Source: Lachnospiraceae bacterium OM04-12BH
GTDB lineage: Bacteria; Bacillota; Clostridia; Lachnospirales; Lachnospiraceae
Assembly: GCA_003490145.1 (NCBI GenBank)
Contig: QULQ01000005.1
Location: 1-64,000, forward strand
Direction: 5' to 3'
Length of the DNA: 64,000 nt
This document shows positions 56,898 to 64,000 of the stretch, one piece after another. The notes below the pieces were generated by a model that saw only the letters and a list, made by a program, of their open reading frames with translations, ran no database searches and was not told where the DNA came from. A program made the translations under genes and the position numbers. Numbering within the stretch: position 1 is the first letter of the stretch; each line of letters opens with the position of its first letter.

Positions 56898-57047
56898 ATG
56901 GCTTTTACACTGGTGATCAACAGTAAAGGATTGTTTTGAAATCCATGGTTCATGGAGCCTGAAAAACGGGAACATTATAAGATCTGTCCGGATCTCGATG
57001 ATTTTGAAGAAACGATTCATGAGCTGCCGGCAGGGCTGTTGATATAA
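56898..57047 (+). pseudogene. Broken small ORF after a G run
   Basis: ATG at 56898, following GGGGACAGGA, opens a frame of 13 residues (MAFTLVINSKGLF) that ends at TGA 56937. The same frame then continues through NPWFMEPEKREHYKI to TAA at 57045. A run of about eight G lies at 56883-56890. It looks like a short gene with a nonsense change, or a remnant. No family was recognised. Confidence 0.4.
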
Positions 57048-57067
57048 AATATCAAATACGGTATAAT
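57039..57067 (+). promoter_or_regulatory. Promoter of the H-cluster/chemoreceptor gene
   Basis: TTGATA (57039-57044) and TATAAT (57062-57067), 17-base spacer. Start near 57074, leader about 106 bases. The -35 box lies in the end of the broken ORF. The leader also holds a short frame at 57133 with its own RBS-like GGGGGA. Confidence 0.75.
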
Positions 57068-57179
57068 AGTAATACTTTGCATATACATACGCATTTTTGC
57101 AGAACGGCATGATATTGCCAGGGGGATACGTCATGCCTGAAATTAAGAAAAGTCAAAAAGAGCAGAAAAGGAGAAGGCT

Positions 57180-59123
57180 ATGGGATTGGTGTATACAAGT
57201 GAAAACTGTGTAGGATGCAATAAGTGTATCAGGGCATGCAGCTGTCTTGGAGCCTGTGTGGCAGATGAAAGGGAGGGAAGCTCATTTATCCATGTGGATC
57301 CGGACAAATGTATTGCCTGCGGAGCGTGTATAGATGCCTGTGAGCATCATGCAAGAGAGTTTCAGGATGATACAGAGAGATTCTTTGAAGATCTGAAAAA
57401 AGGAGAGAAGATTTCCCTGCTGCTGGCACCGGCATTTAAGGCCAATTATAAGGATGAATATGAAGCGGTGCTTGGTGGGCTGAAAAAGCTTGGAGTCAAC
57501 CGGATCATCAGTATTTCCTTTGGAGCAGATATTACGACCTGGGGATATTTGAATTATATTGCCAAGAATCATTTTACAGGTGGGATCAGTCAGCCCTGTC
57601 CGGCGGTTGTCGGCTATATTGAACGGTATGCACCGGAGCTCCTGCCAAAGCTTTTCCCGGTGCAGAGCCCGATGATGTGCGGAGCCATTTATGCAAGGAA
57701 GGAAATGAAGGTAACGGATAAACTGGCCTTTATCAGTCCCTGTATTGCGAAGAAGGCAGAGATAGACGATCCGAATAATCATGGCTATGTCAATTACAAT
57801 GTCACCTTTGACCATCTGATGGATTATGTGCGCAGAAATAATATAAAGGGAACATTGGCTTCCGATGAAATTGAGTACGGACTTGGTTCTGTTTATCCGG
57901 TGCCCGGGGGATTAAAGGAAAATGTATACTGGTTTCTCGGAGAGGATATTTATATCAGGCAGATCGAAGGTGAGAAGCATGTGTATGACTACCTGGATGC
58001 ACATAAGGCAGAAATTGCCAGGGGCACGAACAAGGAACTGTTTATCGATGCACTTAACTGTGGCATGGGCTGTCTTTATGGAACCGGTGTGGAACCGGAT
58101 GTCGCAAGAACAGATGCGGCTCTTTACAATATCAGCAGGATCAGGGAAGAAAGCAAATCCGGCAGCAGGAGAAGTGCATGGGGCAGAAAGCTGACACCAA
58201 AGCAGCGCCTTAAAAATCTGAATAAGCAGTTCGCCCATCTGAAGCTGGAAGATTATCTGCGTGAGTATACAGACCGGTCCGCACAGTGCAGCTATCAGAT
58301 ACCTGACAGGGAAGCACTGGAAAAGATCTATATGGAAATGCATAAGACAACAGAAGAATCCAGAAAGATCGACTGTGAATGCTGCGGCTATAAGAGCTGT
58401 GAAATGATGGCAACAGCTGTTTTTAACGGATTTAATAAGAAGGAGAACTGTATCCACTTTGTAAAGGATGAGGTAGAGAAGGAGAAGGAAAAGGCATATC
58501 AGCTTACAAAGGAAGTGGAGAAGGAAAAGGATCAGGTTCTTGCACAGACCAGGCAGATTCAGGAAGCAGTGGATCAGGTAGACGAGCAGTTTGCAGCGCT
58601 GTATGAACTGATGAAAAATATGAATATCGGGAATGATACCAATGCAGAGGAGAGTACCGGTATTTCCCATGATATGGTGCAGGTGAATGAATTCTGCGAA
58701 AATCTGCGAACCTCAATGGACGAGATTGTTGAACTGCTGACGACGCTGGAGAAGAATAATGCAGAGGTGGTATCAATTGCCGGACAGACAAATCTCCTTG
58801 CGCTGAATGCCAATATTGAGGCGGCACGGGCAGGAGAGGCCGGCAGAGGCTTTGCCGTTGTTGCAGATGAGATCAGCAAGCTGGCGGCAAATTCAAAGGA
58901 AACAGCAACAAGGAGCAGCAGCGGACAGGAACAGATGCTTGGCAGTATTACTGCGATATTGGAGGAAACGAAGGTTCTGGCAGAAACAGTAGGCAAGGTA
59001 AACGGACGTGTCCAGAATCTGGCAGCATCAACAGAAGAAATCAGCGCTTCCTCATCCCAAGTGATCGAGGTTGTGGAGCATGTAAAAGAAATTATGGAGA
59101 AATTGACAAAGAATGGAAAATAG
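57180..59123 (+). CDS. [FeFe]-hydrogenase-like H-cluster protein fused to a chemoreceptor signalling domain
   Basis: 647 residues. Two [4Fe-4S] ferredoxin motifs ([11 protein letters not shown] from Cys10, and [11 protein letters not shown]), then an H-cluster domain with L1 SQPCP (Cys140), L2 SPCIAKKAE (Cys188) and L3 NCGMGC (Cys294, Cys298). L1 lacks the extra Cys of catalytic TSCCP enzymes, as in sensory hydrogenases. A further Fe-S domain (CECCGYKSC) is followed by a coiled coil and, from about 480, an MCP signalling hairpin with [18 protein letters not shown]. It probably senses H2 or redox and signals to CheA or another partner. AAAGGAG precedes the ATG. Its end overlaps the symporter gene by 11 bases. 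Confidence 0.85.
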   Translation: MGLVYTSENCVGCNKCIRACSCLGACVADEREGSSFIHVDPDKCIACGACIDACEHHAREFQDDTERFFEDLKKGEKISLLLAPAFKANYKDEYEAVLGGLKKLGVNRIISISFGADITTWGYLNYIAKNHFTGGISQPCPAVVGYIERYAPELLPKLFPVQSPMMCGAIYARKEMKVTDKLAFISPCIAKKAEIDDPNNHGYVNYNVTFDHLMDYVRRNNIKGTLASDEIEYGLGSVYPVPGGLKENVYWFLGEDIYIRQIEGEKHVYDYLDAHKAEIARGTNKELFIDALNCGMGCLYGTGVEPDVARTDAALYNISRIREESKSGSRRSAWGRKLTPKQRLKNLNKQFAHLKLEDYLREYTDRSAQCSYQIPDREALEKIYMEMHKTTEESRKIDCECCGYKSCEMMATAVFNGFNKKENCIHFVKDEVEKEKEKAYQLTKEVEKEKDQVLAQTRQIQEAVDQVDEQFAALYELMKNMNIGNDTNAEESTGISHDMVQVNEFCENLRTSMDEIVELLTTLEKNNAEVVSIAGQTNLLALNANIEAARAGEAGRGFAVVADEISKLAANSKETATRSSSGQEQMLGSITAILEETKVLAETVGKVNGRVQNLAASTEEISASSSQVIEVVEHVKEIMEKLTKNGK

Positions 59124-60456
59124 AGAAAGACTGGGAAGCAGACTGGGATTTATCATGCTTTCAGCAGGATGTGCGATCGGTTGTGGAAATGTGTGGAAAT
59201 TTCCGTGGATGTGTGGACAGAATGGCGGCGGCAGCTTTGTGCTGATTTATATATTGTGCCTGCTGGTACTTGGTCTGCCAACGATGATCATGGAGCTTAC
59301 CGTAGGGCGTGCGGCGCAGACGAGTCCGCTATATATGTATGAAAAGCTGGCGCGTTCTGGAAAGAAGAAAAAATGGAAGGCCTGCGGGATACTCTGTCTG
59401 ATAGGAAATATCGCACTGATCGCCTTTTATTCTGTAGTGACGGGATGGATCATTTACTATTTTGTAAAGTTTCTGACAGGACAGAACAGGGAATTTGGCT
59501 TTGAAGCAATGATTGCAGATCCTGCAGTAAATGTAGTATATCTGCTTGTGACAGTGGTGATCGCCTATGTGATCCTGAGCTTTCATCTGCAGGGCGGACT
59601 TGAGAGGATCACCAAGTATATGATGCTGGCGCTGATCGTGCTGATGCTGGTACTGGCAGTGCATAGTCTGATGCTGAAAGGAGCGGCAGAAGGACTTTCC
59701 TTTTATCTGGTTCCTGATTTTTCAAGGATTACAGGAGCTACGGTGGTAAGTGCCATGAATCAGGCGTTCTTTACACTGTCAGCCGGTATGGGAGGCATGG
59801 CGATCTTTGGAAGCTATCTGGAGAAAGACAGATCACTGATGGGAGAATCGATCAATATTATTGCACTGGATACGCTCGTGGCAATCATTGCTGGTGTGAT
59901 CATGTTTCCTGCATGTTATACCTATGGACTTGAAGTCAATGCTGGACCAAGTCTTCTGTTTGATACGATGGCAAGTGTGTTTAACAACATGAGCGGTGGC
60001 AGATGGTGGGGAACGTTGTTCTTCCTGTTTATGGTATTTGCTGCCATGTCAACGGTGCTTGGGGTATGTGAAAATATCCTGGCTATGATCCGGGAGCTGA
60101 CCGGCTGGTCCAGACCAAAAGGATGCCTTGTGTGTGGTATAGGTACTTTTCTGATCGCGTTGACAACAGCGCTTGGTTACAGTGTATTCCGGTTCCAGCC
60201 CTTTGCTGAAGGAACAGCCTGGCTGGATTTCTGGGATTTTATCGTATCGACCAATGTGATGCCGATCGGAGCACTCATTCTGGCATTGTTCTGCAGCAAT
60301 AAGCTTGGCTGGGGTTGGGAAAATTTCTTAAGCGAGGCCAATGCAGGAGAGGGAATGAAGGTAAAGGGCTGGATGAAGCCTGTTTTCCGATACTTTGTTC
60401 CTGTCGTGATCCTGTTTATCTATATTTATGGAATGATCAACTTCCAGTGGAAATAG
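59113..60456 (+). CDS. Sodium-dependent transporter, NSS (SNF) family
   Basis: 447 residues, about 11 membrane segments of the LeuT fold. The first segment has [15 protein letters not shown] with the unwound sodium and substrate site; later [15 protein letters not shown] [19 protein letters not shown] and [13 protein letters not shown] follow. It would import an amino acid or related compound with sodium. It starts inside the H-cluster gene, so the two are translationally coupled. The substrate is unknown. Confidence 0.9.
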   Translation: MENRERLGSRLGFIMLSAGCAIGCGNVWKFPWMCGQNGGGSFVLIYILCLLVLGLPTMIMELTVGRAAQTSPLYMYEKLARSGKKKKWKACGILCLIGNIALIAFYSVVTGWIIYYFVKFLTGQNREFGFEAMIADPAVNVVYLLVTVVIAYVILSFHLQGGLERITKYMMLALIVLMLVLAVHSLMLKGAAEGLSFYLVPDFSRITGATVVSAMNQAFFTLSAGMGGMAIFGSYLEKDRSLMGESINIIALDTLVAIIAGVIMFPACYTYGLEVNAGPSLLFDTMASVFNNMSGGRWWGTLFFLFMVFAAMSTVLGVCENILAMIRELTGWSRPKGCLVCGIGTFLIALTTALGYSVFRFQPFAEGTAWLDFWDFIVSTNVMPIGALILALFCSNKLGWGWENFLSEANAGEGMKVKGWMKPVFRYFVPVVILFIYIYGMINFQWK

Positions 60457-60465
60457 CGGGAGCGG

Positions 60466-61329
60466 TTATTCTACACAGGCAAAGATATATTTCAGATATT
60501 TCCTGCCGGCATGCGGATCCAGAACATTAACGATGCTGAGGCTGTAAATATCGGTGCAAAGGTGTTTCCGTTGCTGTTTTGTGAGGGTGGCGATGTCTGC
60601 ATAGGTTTTGCAGATGTCGCCATCGTTTTCTGTACAGACGGAAACAATGGCATTCCTGGAGGGCAGAGGAAACAGATCATGGTCTGCTTCAGCCTGTGGG
60701 GAGTCCTTACCAATCCGGGCAATGCTGAATATATTGTTGTAGACATAACAGCTGTTCAGAAAATCAGAGGAGCCAATAGAGGCGCCCATGGGAAAGGGCT
60801 GGATAGCAGATGCTGTACAGGACTCCAGGTGACGCCGGATATCGGAGGCAATTTCTCCTGAGGAGGTAGCCGGTGTGGACAGTACCGGAGTCAGCTTCAG
60901 GAAGATATCCTCAGGAAAGGTGTAAAGGATGGGATGACCGATATCGTTGACCCGCATCTGCTTCAGGATCTTTCTGGTATTGGAGATCAGGCTGAGCTTC
61001 TGATCGATCTGCAGCTTCAGCTGAAGAAGGGAATCGTACTGCTGGTCAACAAATTCGTCAAAGCGGATTTCCTCGCCGCTGAGCAGATAGGTACGGATAT
61101 CGGCAGCAGAGCAGTCAAGGCTGCGGAAGGTTTTGATGAAGTAATAGGAGCTTAACTGGGAATAGCTGTAATAGTGATATCCATTTTCCTTGTTTTTATA
61201 AGGAACAAGAATTCCCTGCTTTTCATAATAGCGCAGGGTATCTCTGGTAGTCTGGCACATGCGTGCAAATTCTCCGGCAGTGATGCAGTATTCGCTGTGG
61301 GAGCTTGTGGAAGGTATATCTGATGTCAT
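60466..61329 (-). CDS. MerR-family regulator
   Basis: 287 residues. The N-terminal MerR DNA-binding domain has YCITAGEFARMCQTTRDTLRY and GYHYYSYSQLSSYYFI. A coiled coil at about 90-125 is followed by an effector-binding domain of the GyrI-like or related type (not certain). It is divergent from the alcohol and aldehyde dehydrogenase genes and convergent with the symporter gene. It very likely activates the promoter at 61379-61409. The signal may be an aldehyde or other small organic compound; this is inference. Confidence 0.85.
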   Translation of the reverse strand: MTSDIPSTSSHSEYCITAGEFARMCQTTRDTLRYYEKQGILVPYKNKENGYHYYSYSQLSSYYFIKTFRSLDCSAADIRTYLLSGEEIRFDEFVDQQYDSLLQLKLQIDQKLSLISNTRKILKQMRVNDIGHPILYTFPEDIFLKLTPVLSTPATSSGEIASDIRRHLESCTASAIQPFPMGASIGSSDFLNSCYVYNNIFSIARIGKDSPQAEADHDLFPLPSRNAIVSVCTENDGDICKTYADIATLTKQQRKHLCTDIYSLSIVNVLDPHAGRKYLKYIFACVE

Positions 61330-61378
61330 AATAAAGAAATCTCACTTTCTGTAAAATTCTGTACTGAAAGACAGCGGC

Positions 61379-61409
61379 TTGACATGGGGGTTACACCCAG
61401 GTTTATTCT
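61379..61409 (+). promoter_or_regulatory. MerR-type promoter with 19-bp spacer and central dyad
   Basis: TTGACA (61379-61384) and TATTCT (61404-61409) are 19 bases apart, the over-long spacer found at MerR-activated promoters. The dyad ACATGGGGGT (61382-61391), one base, ACACCCAGGT (61393-61402) pairs at eight of ten positions and lies almost exactly in the spacer. Transcription would run into the alcohol dehydrogenase gene. Confidence 0.8.
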
Positions 61410-61453
61410 AGCACAGAAAGATAAGAAGTGACAGAATTCCAGGGAGGTTTCTT

Positions 61454-62701
61454 ATGAATATTTTAAAAAAGATATACTGCAGGATTTTTCAGAAATGTTT
61501 TCATGTGGCAATTCCGCTGCTGCCATACAGGGAGCCGGAGCTGATCCGGGGATTTGCTGGTGTACCAGGGGTGCTGGCAGAAAAGAAAATCAGCCGTGTC
61601 ATGTTGGTGACAGATCCGGGGGTATATGGCCTTGGACTGACAGAGCCGCTGGAAGATCTTCTGAAGACAGCAGGTATTTTTGTAAGTGTGTATAAGGATA
61701 CGGTAGCCAATCCGACTTCTGCCAATGTAGAGGAAGCCCGCAGACAGTATCTGCAGGATCAGTGTCAGGGACTCATTGCCTTTGGCGGAGGGTCTTCCAT
61801 GGACTGTGCCAAGGGAATTGGGGCAAGACTTGCAAGACCAGGAAAGTCACTGGCAAAGATGGAAGGGATCCTGAAGGTGATGCGAAGGCTTCCTCTTCTG
61901 ATCGCCATTCCCACAACTGCAGGTACAGGCAGTGAAACAACACTGGCAGCAGTGATCACGGACGCAGACACCCACCACAAATATGCGATCAATGACTTTT
62001 TCCTGATCCCTGATTATGCGGTGCTGGAGCCGGAGGTCACAGAAGGACTGCCACCGCAGCTTACAGCAACGACCGGAATGGATGCACTGACGCATGCGGT
62101 GGAAGCCTATATTGGACGTTCAACCACCAGACAGACAAGGGATGCTGCCGTACTTGCCATCTGCCTTATTTTTGAGAATCTGGAAAGGGCTTACAGGGAC
62201 GGAAAGGATCTGGATGCCAGAGCCTGGATGCTGAAGGCCTCCTATCTTGCGGGAACGGCCTTTACCAAGAGCTATGTTGGCTATGTACATGCTGTAGCGC
62301 ACAGCCTTGGCGGGCGCTATGGAATTGCCCATGGACTGGCAAATGCGGTGCTGCTGCCCATCGTCCTTCGGGAGTATGGAGCAAGCGTATATGGAAAGCT
62401 GGCCAGACTTGCAAGGCTTACAGGCATCTCATCTGCAGCATCTGACAAAGAGGCTGCGGAAAGCTTTATTGAGCACATCCAGAAGATGAATGATGACATG
62501 AAGATCCCGGGAACACTGCAGGGAATCAGAAAGGAAGACATTCCCACGCTGGCGGCGTATGCGGACCATGAGGCCAATCCCCTTTATCCGGTGCCGGTGC
62601 TGTGGAATGCCAGTGAACTTGAACGGATTTATCATCTTGTACAGGAGGAACAGAAGCGTGACAGAACAGGAAATCAGACAGATTCTGGAAAAGCAGCATA
62701 G
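61454..62701 (+). CDS. Iron-containing alcohol dehydrogenase
   Basis: 415 residues. The NAD(P)-binding part has GLIAFGGGSSMDCAKGIG and PTTAGTGSETT; the metal site has TATTGMDALTHAVEAYIG and VGYVHAVAHSLGGRYGIAHG with its histidines. It interconverts aldehydes or ketones and alcohols. GGGAGGT precedes the ATG. The 3' end overlaps the aldehyde dehydrogenase gene by 44 bases, so the two are co-expressed, under the MerR promoter. Confidence 0.93.
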   Translation: MNILKKIYCRIFQKCFHVAIPLLPYREPELIRGFAGVPGVLAEKKISRVMLVTDPGVYGLGLTEPLEDLLKTAGIFVSVYKDTVANPTSANVEEARRQYLQDQCQGLIAFGGGSSMDCAKGIGARLARPGKSLAKMEGILKVMRRLPLLIAIPTTAGTGSETTLAAVITDADTHHKYAINDFFLIPDYAVLEPEVTEGLPPQLTATTGMDALTHAVEAYIGRSTTRQTRDAAVLAICLIFENLERAYRDGKDLDARAWMLKASYLAGTAFTKSYVGYVHAVAHSLGGRYGIAHGLANAVLLPIVLREYGASVYGKLARLARLTGISSAASDKEAAESFIEHIQKMNDDMKIPGTLQGIRKEDIPTLAAYADHEANPLYPVPVLWNASELERIYHLVQEEQKRDRTGNQTDSGKAA

Positions 62702-64000
62702 GCTTTTCCAGGAAGGAGCAACATTGCCGGTTTCTTTCCGGCTTTCCCAGCTTCAGAAGCTGAAGGATGGAATCCGGCGTTATGAGGAAAAGCTGGATCA
62801 GGCGCTTGAGGCAGATCTTGGCAAGAGCCGTATGGAAAGCTATATGTGTGAGATAGGTCTGACGCTGTCTGAGCTGACATGGATGCAGAAGCATCTGCGG
62901 AGCCTTGTGAGGGAAAAAAGAGTGGCAACACCTCTTGCACAGTTTGCAGCAAGGAGCTTCCGGTCACCTTCGCCTTATGGTACGGTGCTGATCATGAGCC
63001 CTTGGAACTATCCTGTGCTGCTTACACTGGAGCCGCTGATCGACGCCATTGCGGCAGGGAATACAGTGGTCATAAAGCCAAGTGCTTATGCGGAGCATAC
63101 CAGTGCAGTGCTTAAAGAAATGCTGAAGGAGTGCTTTCCATCGGAGTATGTAGCGGTGGTGACAGGAGGAAGGGCAGAAAATAAGGCACTGCTGGAGCAG
63201 CGGTTTGATAAGATCTTTTTCACGGGAGGTAAGACAGTAGGACGTGAGGTGCTCCGTCATGCAGCAGAATATCTGACACCGGTGACATTGGAGCTTGGAG
63301 GGAAAAGCCCCTGTATCGTTGACAAAAGTGCGAAAATTCCGCTTGCGGCGAAGCGGATCGTGTTTGGTAAATATCTGAACTGTGGGCAGACCTGTGTGGC
63401 ACCTGACTATATTTTGTGCGACCGGACGGTTTATGCTGAACTGATTTTAGCACTGCAAAAGGAGATCACAGCACAGTTTGGGGAGGATCCCCTGAAAAAT
63501 CCAGATTACGGAAAGATCATTAACCGGAAGCATTATGACCGGATCATGGGACTGATCGATCCTGATAAGGTGGTATGTGGGGGCTGTGGTGACGGACAGA
63601 GTCTCCGGATAGCGCCAACGATCATGAAAAATGTGATTTTCAGTGATACAGTGATGGGGGAAGAGATATTCGGACCGGTTCTGCCTATCCTGACCTATGA
63701 TACACTGGAGGAAGCAATCGACATTGTGGAAGAACATCCGCATCCATTAGCGCTGTATCTGTTCAGTGAGGATAAAGGGGCGCAGAAAAAGGTTCTGGAG
63801 CTGTGCCATTTTGGCGGTGGCTGTATTAATGACACGATCATACATCTGGCTACCAGTGCTATGCCCTTTGGAGGAGTTGGTGAAAGCGGTATGGGCGGTT
63901 ATCATGGAAAGACCGGGTTTGAGACCTTCAGCCATTTCCGCAGTATCGTGGACAAAAAGACATGGATGGATCTGCCAATCCGGTATCAGAGGTACAGCAG
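62658..64000 (+). CDS. Aldehyde dehydrogenase, class 3-like (incomplete at the window end)
   Basis: 447 residues are visible with no stop, so only a short C-terminus is missing. Motifs: SPWNYPVLLTLEPLIDAI, the Glu base in LELGGKSPCIVD, the catalytic Cys in NCGQTCVAPDYIL, and MGEEIFGPVLPIL. The form is that of class 3 (AlkH/YwdH-like) NAD(P) enzymes that oxidise aldehydes to acids. The start is GTG at 62658, seven to ten bases after AGGAGGAA. It overlaps the alcohol dehydrogenase gene; together they could detoxify or use an aldehyde. Confidence 0.93.
   Translation, partial: MTEQEIRQILEKQHRLFQEGATLPVSFRLSQLQKLKDGIRRYEEKLDQALEADLGKSRMESYMCEIGLTLSELTWMQKHLRSLVREKRVATPLAQFAARSFRSPSPYGTVLIMSPWNYPVLLTLEPLIDAIAAGNTVVIKPSAYAEHTSAVLKEMLKECFPSEYVAVVTGGRAENKALLEQRFDKIFFTGGKTVGREVLRHAAEYLTPVTLELGGKSPCIVDKSAKIPLAAKRIVFGKYLNCGQTCVAPDYILCDRTVYAELILALQKEITAQFGEDPLKNPDYGKIINRKHYDRIMGLIDPDKVVCGGCGDGQSLRIAPTIMKNVIFSDTVMGEEIFGPVLPILTYDTLEEAIDIVEEHPHPLALYLFSEDKGAQKKVLELCHFGGGCINDTIIHLATSAMPFGGVGESGMGGYHGKTGFETFSHFRSIVDKKTWMDLPIRYQRYS

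Noticed and set aside
57133..57213. 26-residue frame before the H-cluster gene
   Set aside because: It has an RBS-like GGGGGA, but it overlaps the start of the large gene and its basic, repetitive translation gives no other support.

Overview
The window looks like chromosome of an anaerobic, spore-forming gut Firmicute of the Lachnospiraceae (Blautia/Ruminococcus/Dorea type). This rests on the gene set and order (rpsF-ssb-rpsR, gdpP-rplI-dnaB, pflB/pflA, spoIIID, a full atp operon), strong Gram-positive ribosome-binding sites, and the moderate-GC, purine-rich coding strand. The genus is an inference; nothing here identifies a species.

Layout. 1-480: three tRNA genes (Asn, Glu, Cys) and terminators. 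588-8086: a maltodextrin-type operon (binding lipoprotein, two permeases, MalQ, LacI-family regulator, with a DUF218 protein, a sirtuin and a DUF951 protein behind it), starting at a promoter that faces three tandem LacI-type operators. 8091-14283: translation and replication genes (rpsF, ssb, rpsR, gdpP, rplI, dnaB) and a MerR-like gene. 14326-19127: mostly minus-strand anaerobic metabolism (ferredoxin, pflA, pflB), a divergent DUF1858 gene, and mecA. 19128-26873: a poorly coding gap, cell-wall enzymes (GH18, amidase, SleB-type hydrolase), tsaC/sua5, rpiB, upp and a DUF402 gene. 27003-34253: the atpZ-I-B-E-F-H-A-G-D-C operon, whose c subunit carries the sodium-binding residue set. 34409-39053: a small unknown gene, a methyltransferase interrupted by an in-frame TAG, a large exported protein with a degenerate C39-like tail, and a QueT-type transporter behind a candidate preQ1 riboswitch.

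39214-44234: an SF1 helicase-nuclease fusion, spoIIID and guaA. The 3' end of guaA is occupied by an 8.7 kb integrative mobilizable element (44235-52964). It is bounded by a 12-bp direct repeat and carries a Cro/XRE regulator, an excisionase-like gene, a tyrosine integrase, a RepA-like ATPase, a Mob/Pre relaxase, TnpV, an ABC-F gene behind a short-leader-peptide attenuator, and a lincosamide nucleotidyltransferase. Beyond the right junction lie what is probably the displaced guaA terminator and a second, AT-rich helicase-nuclease gene (53574-56312).

56335-64000: a lipoprotein, a broken ORF, a fusion of an [FeFe]-hydrogenase-like H-cluster domain with a chemoreceptor signalling domain overlapping a sodium symporter gene, then a MerR regulator divergent from an iron alcohol dehydrogenase/aldehyde dehydrogenase pair whose promoter has the 19-bp spacer and central dyad of a MerR-activated promoter. 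The aldehyde dehydrogenase runs off the end of the window. The most striking items are the guaA element with its inducible resistance cassette, the H-cluster/chemoreceptor fusion, the MerR promoter, the sigma-E-like promoter inside a terminator before spoIIID, and the pair of helicase-nuclease fusions.
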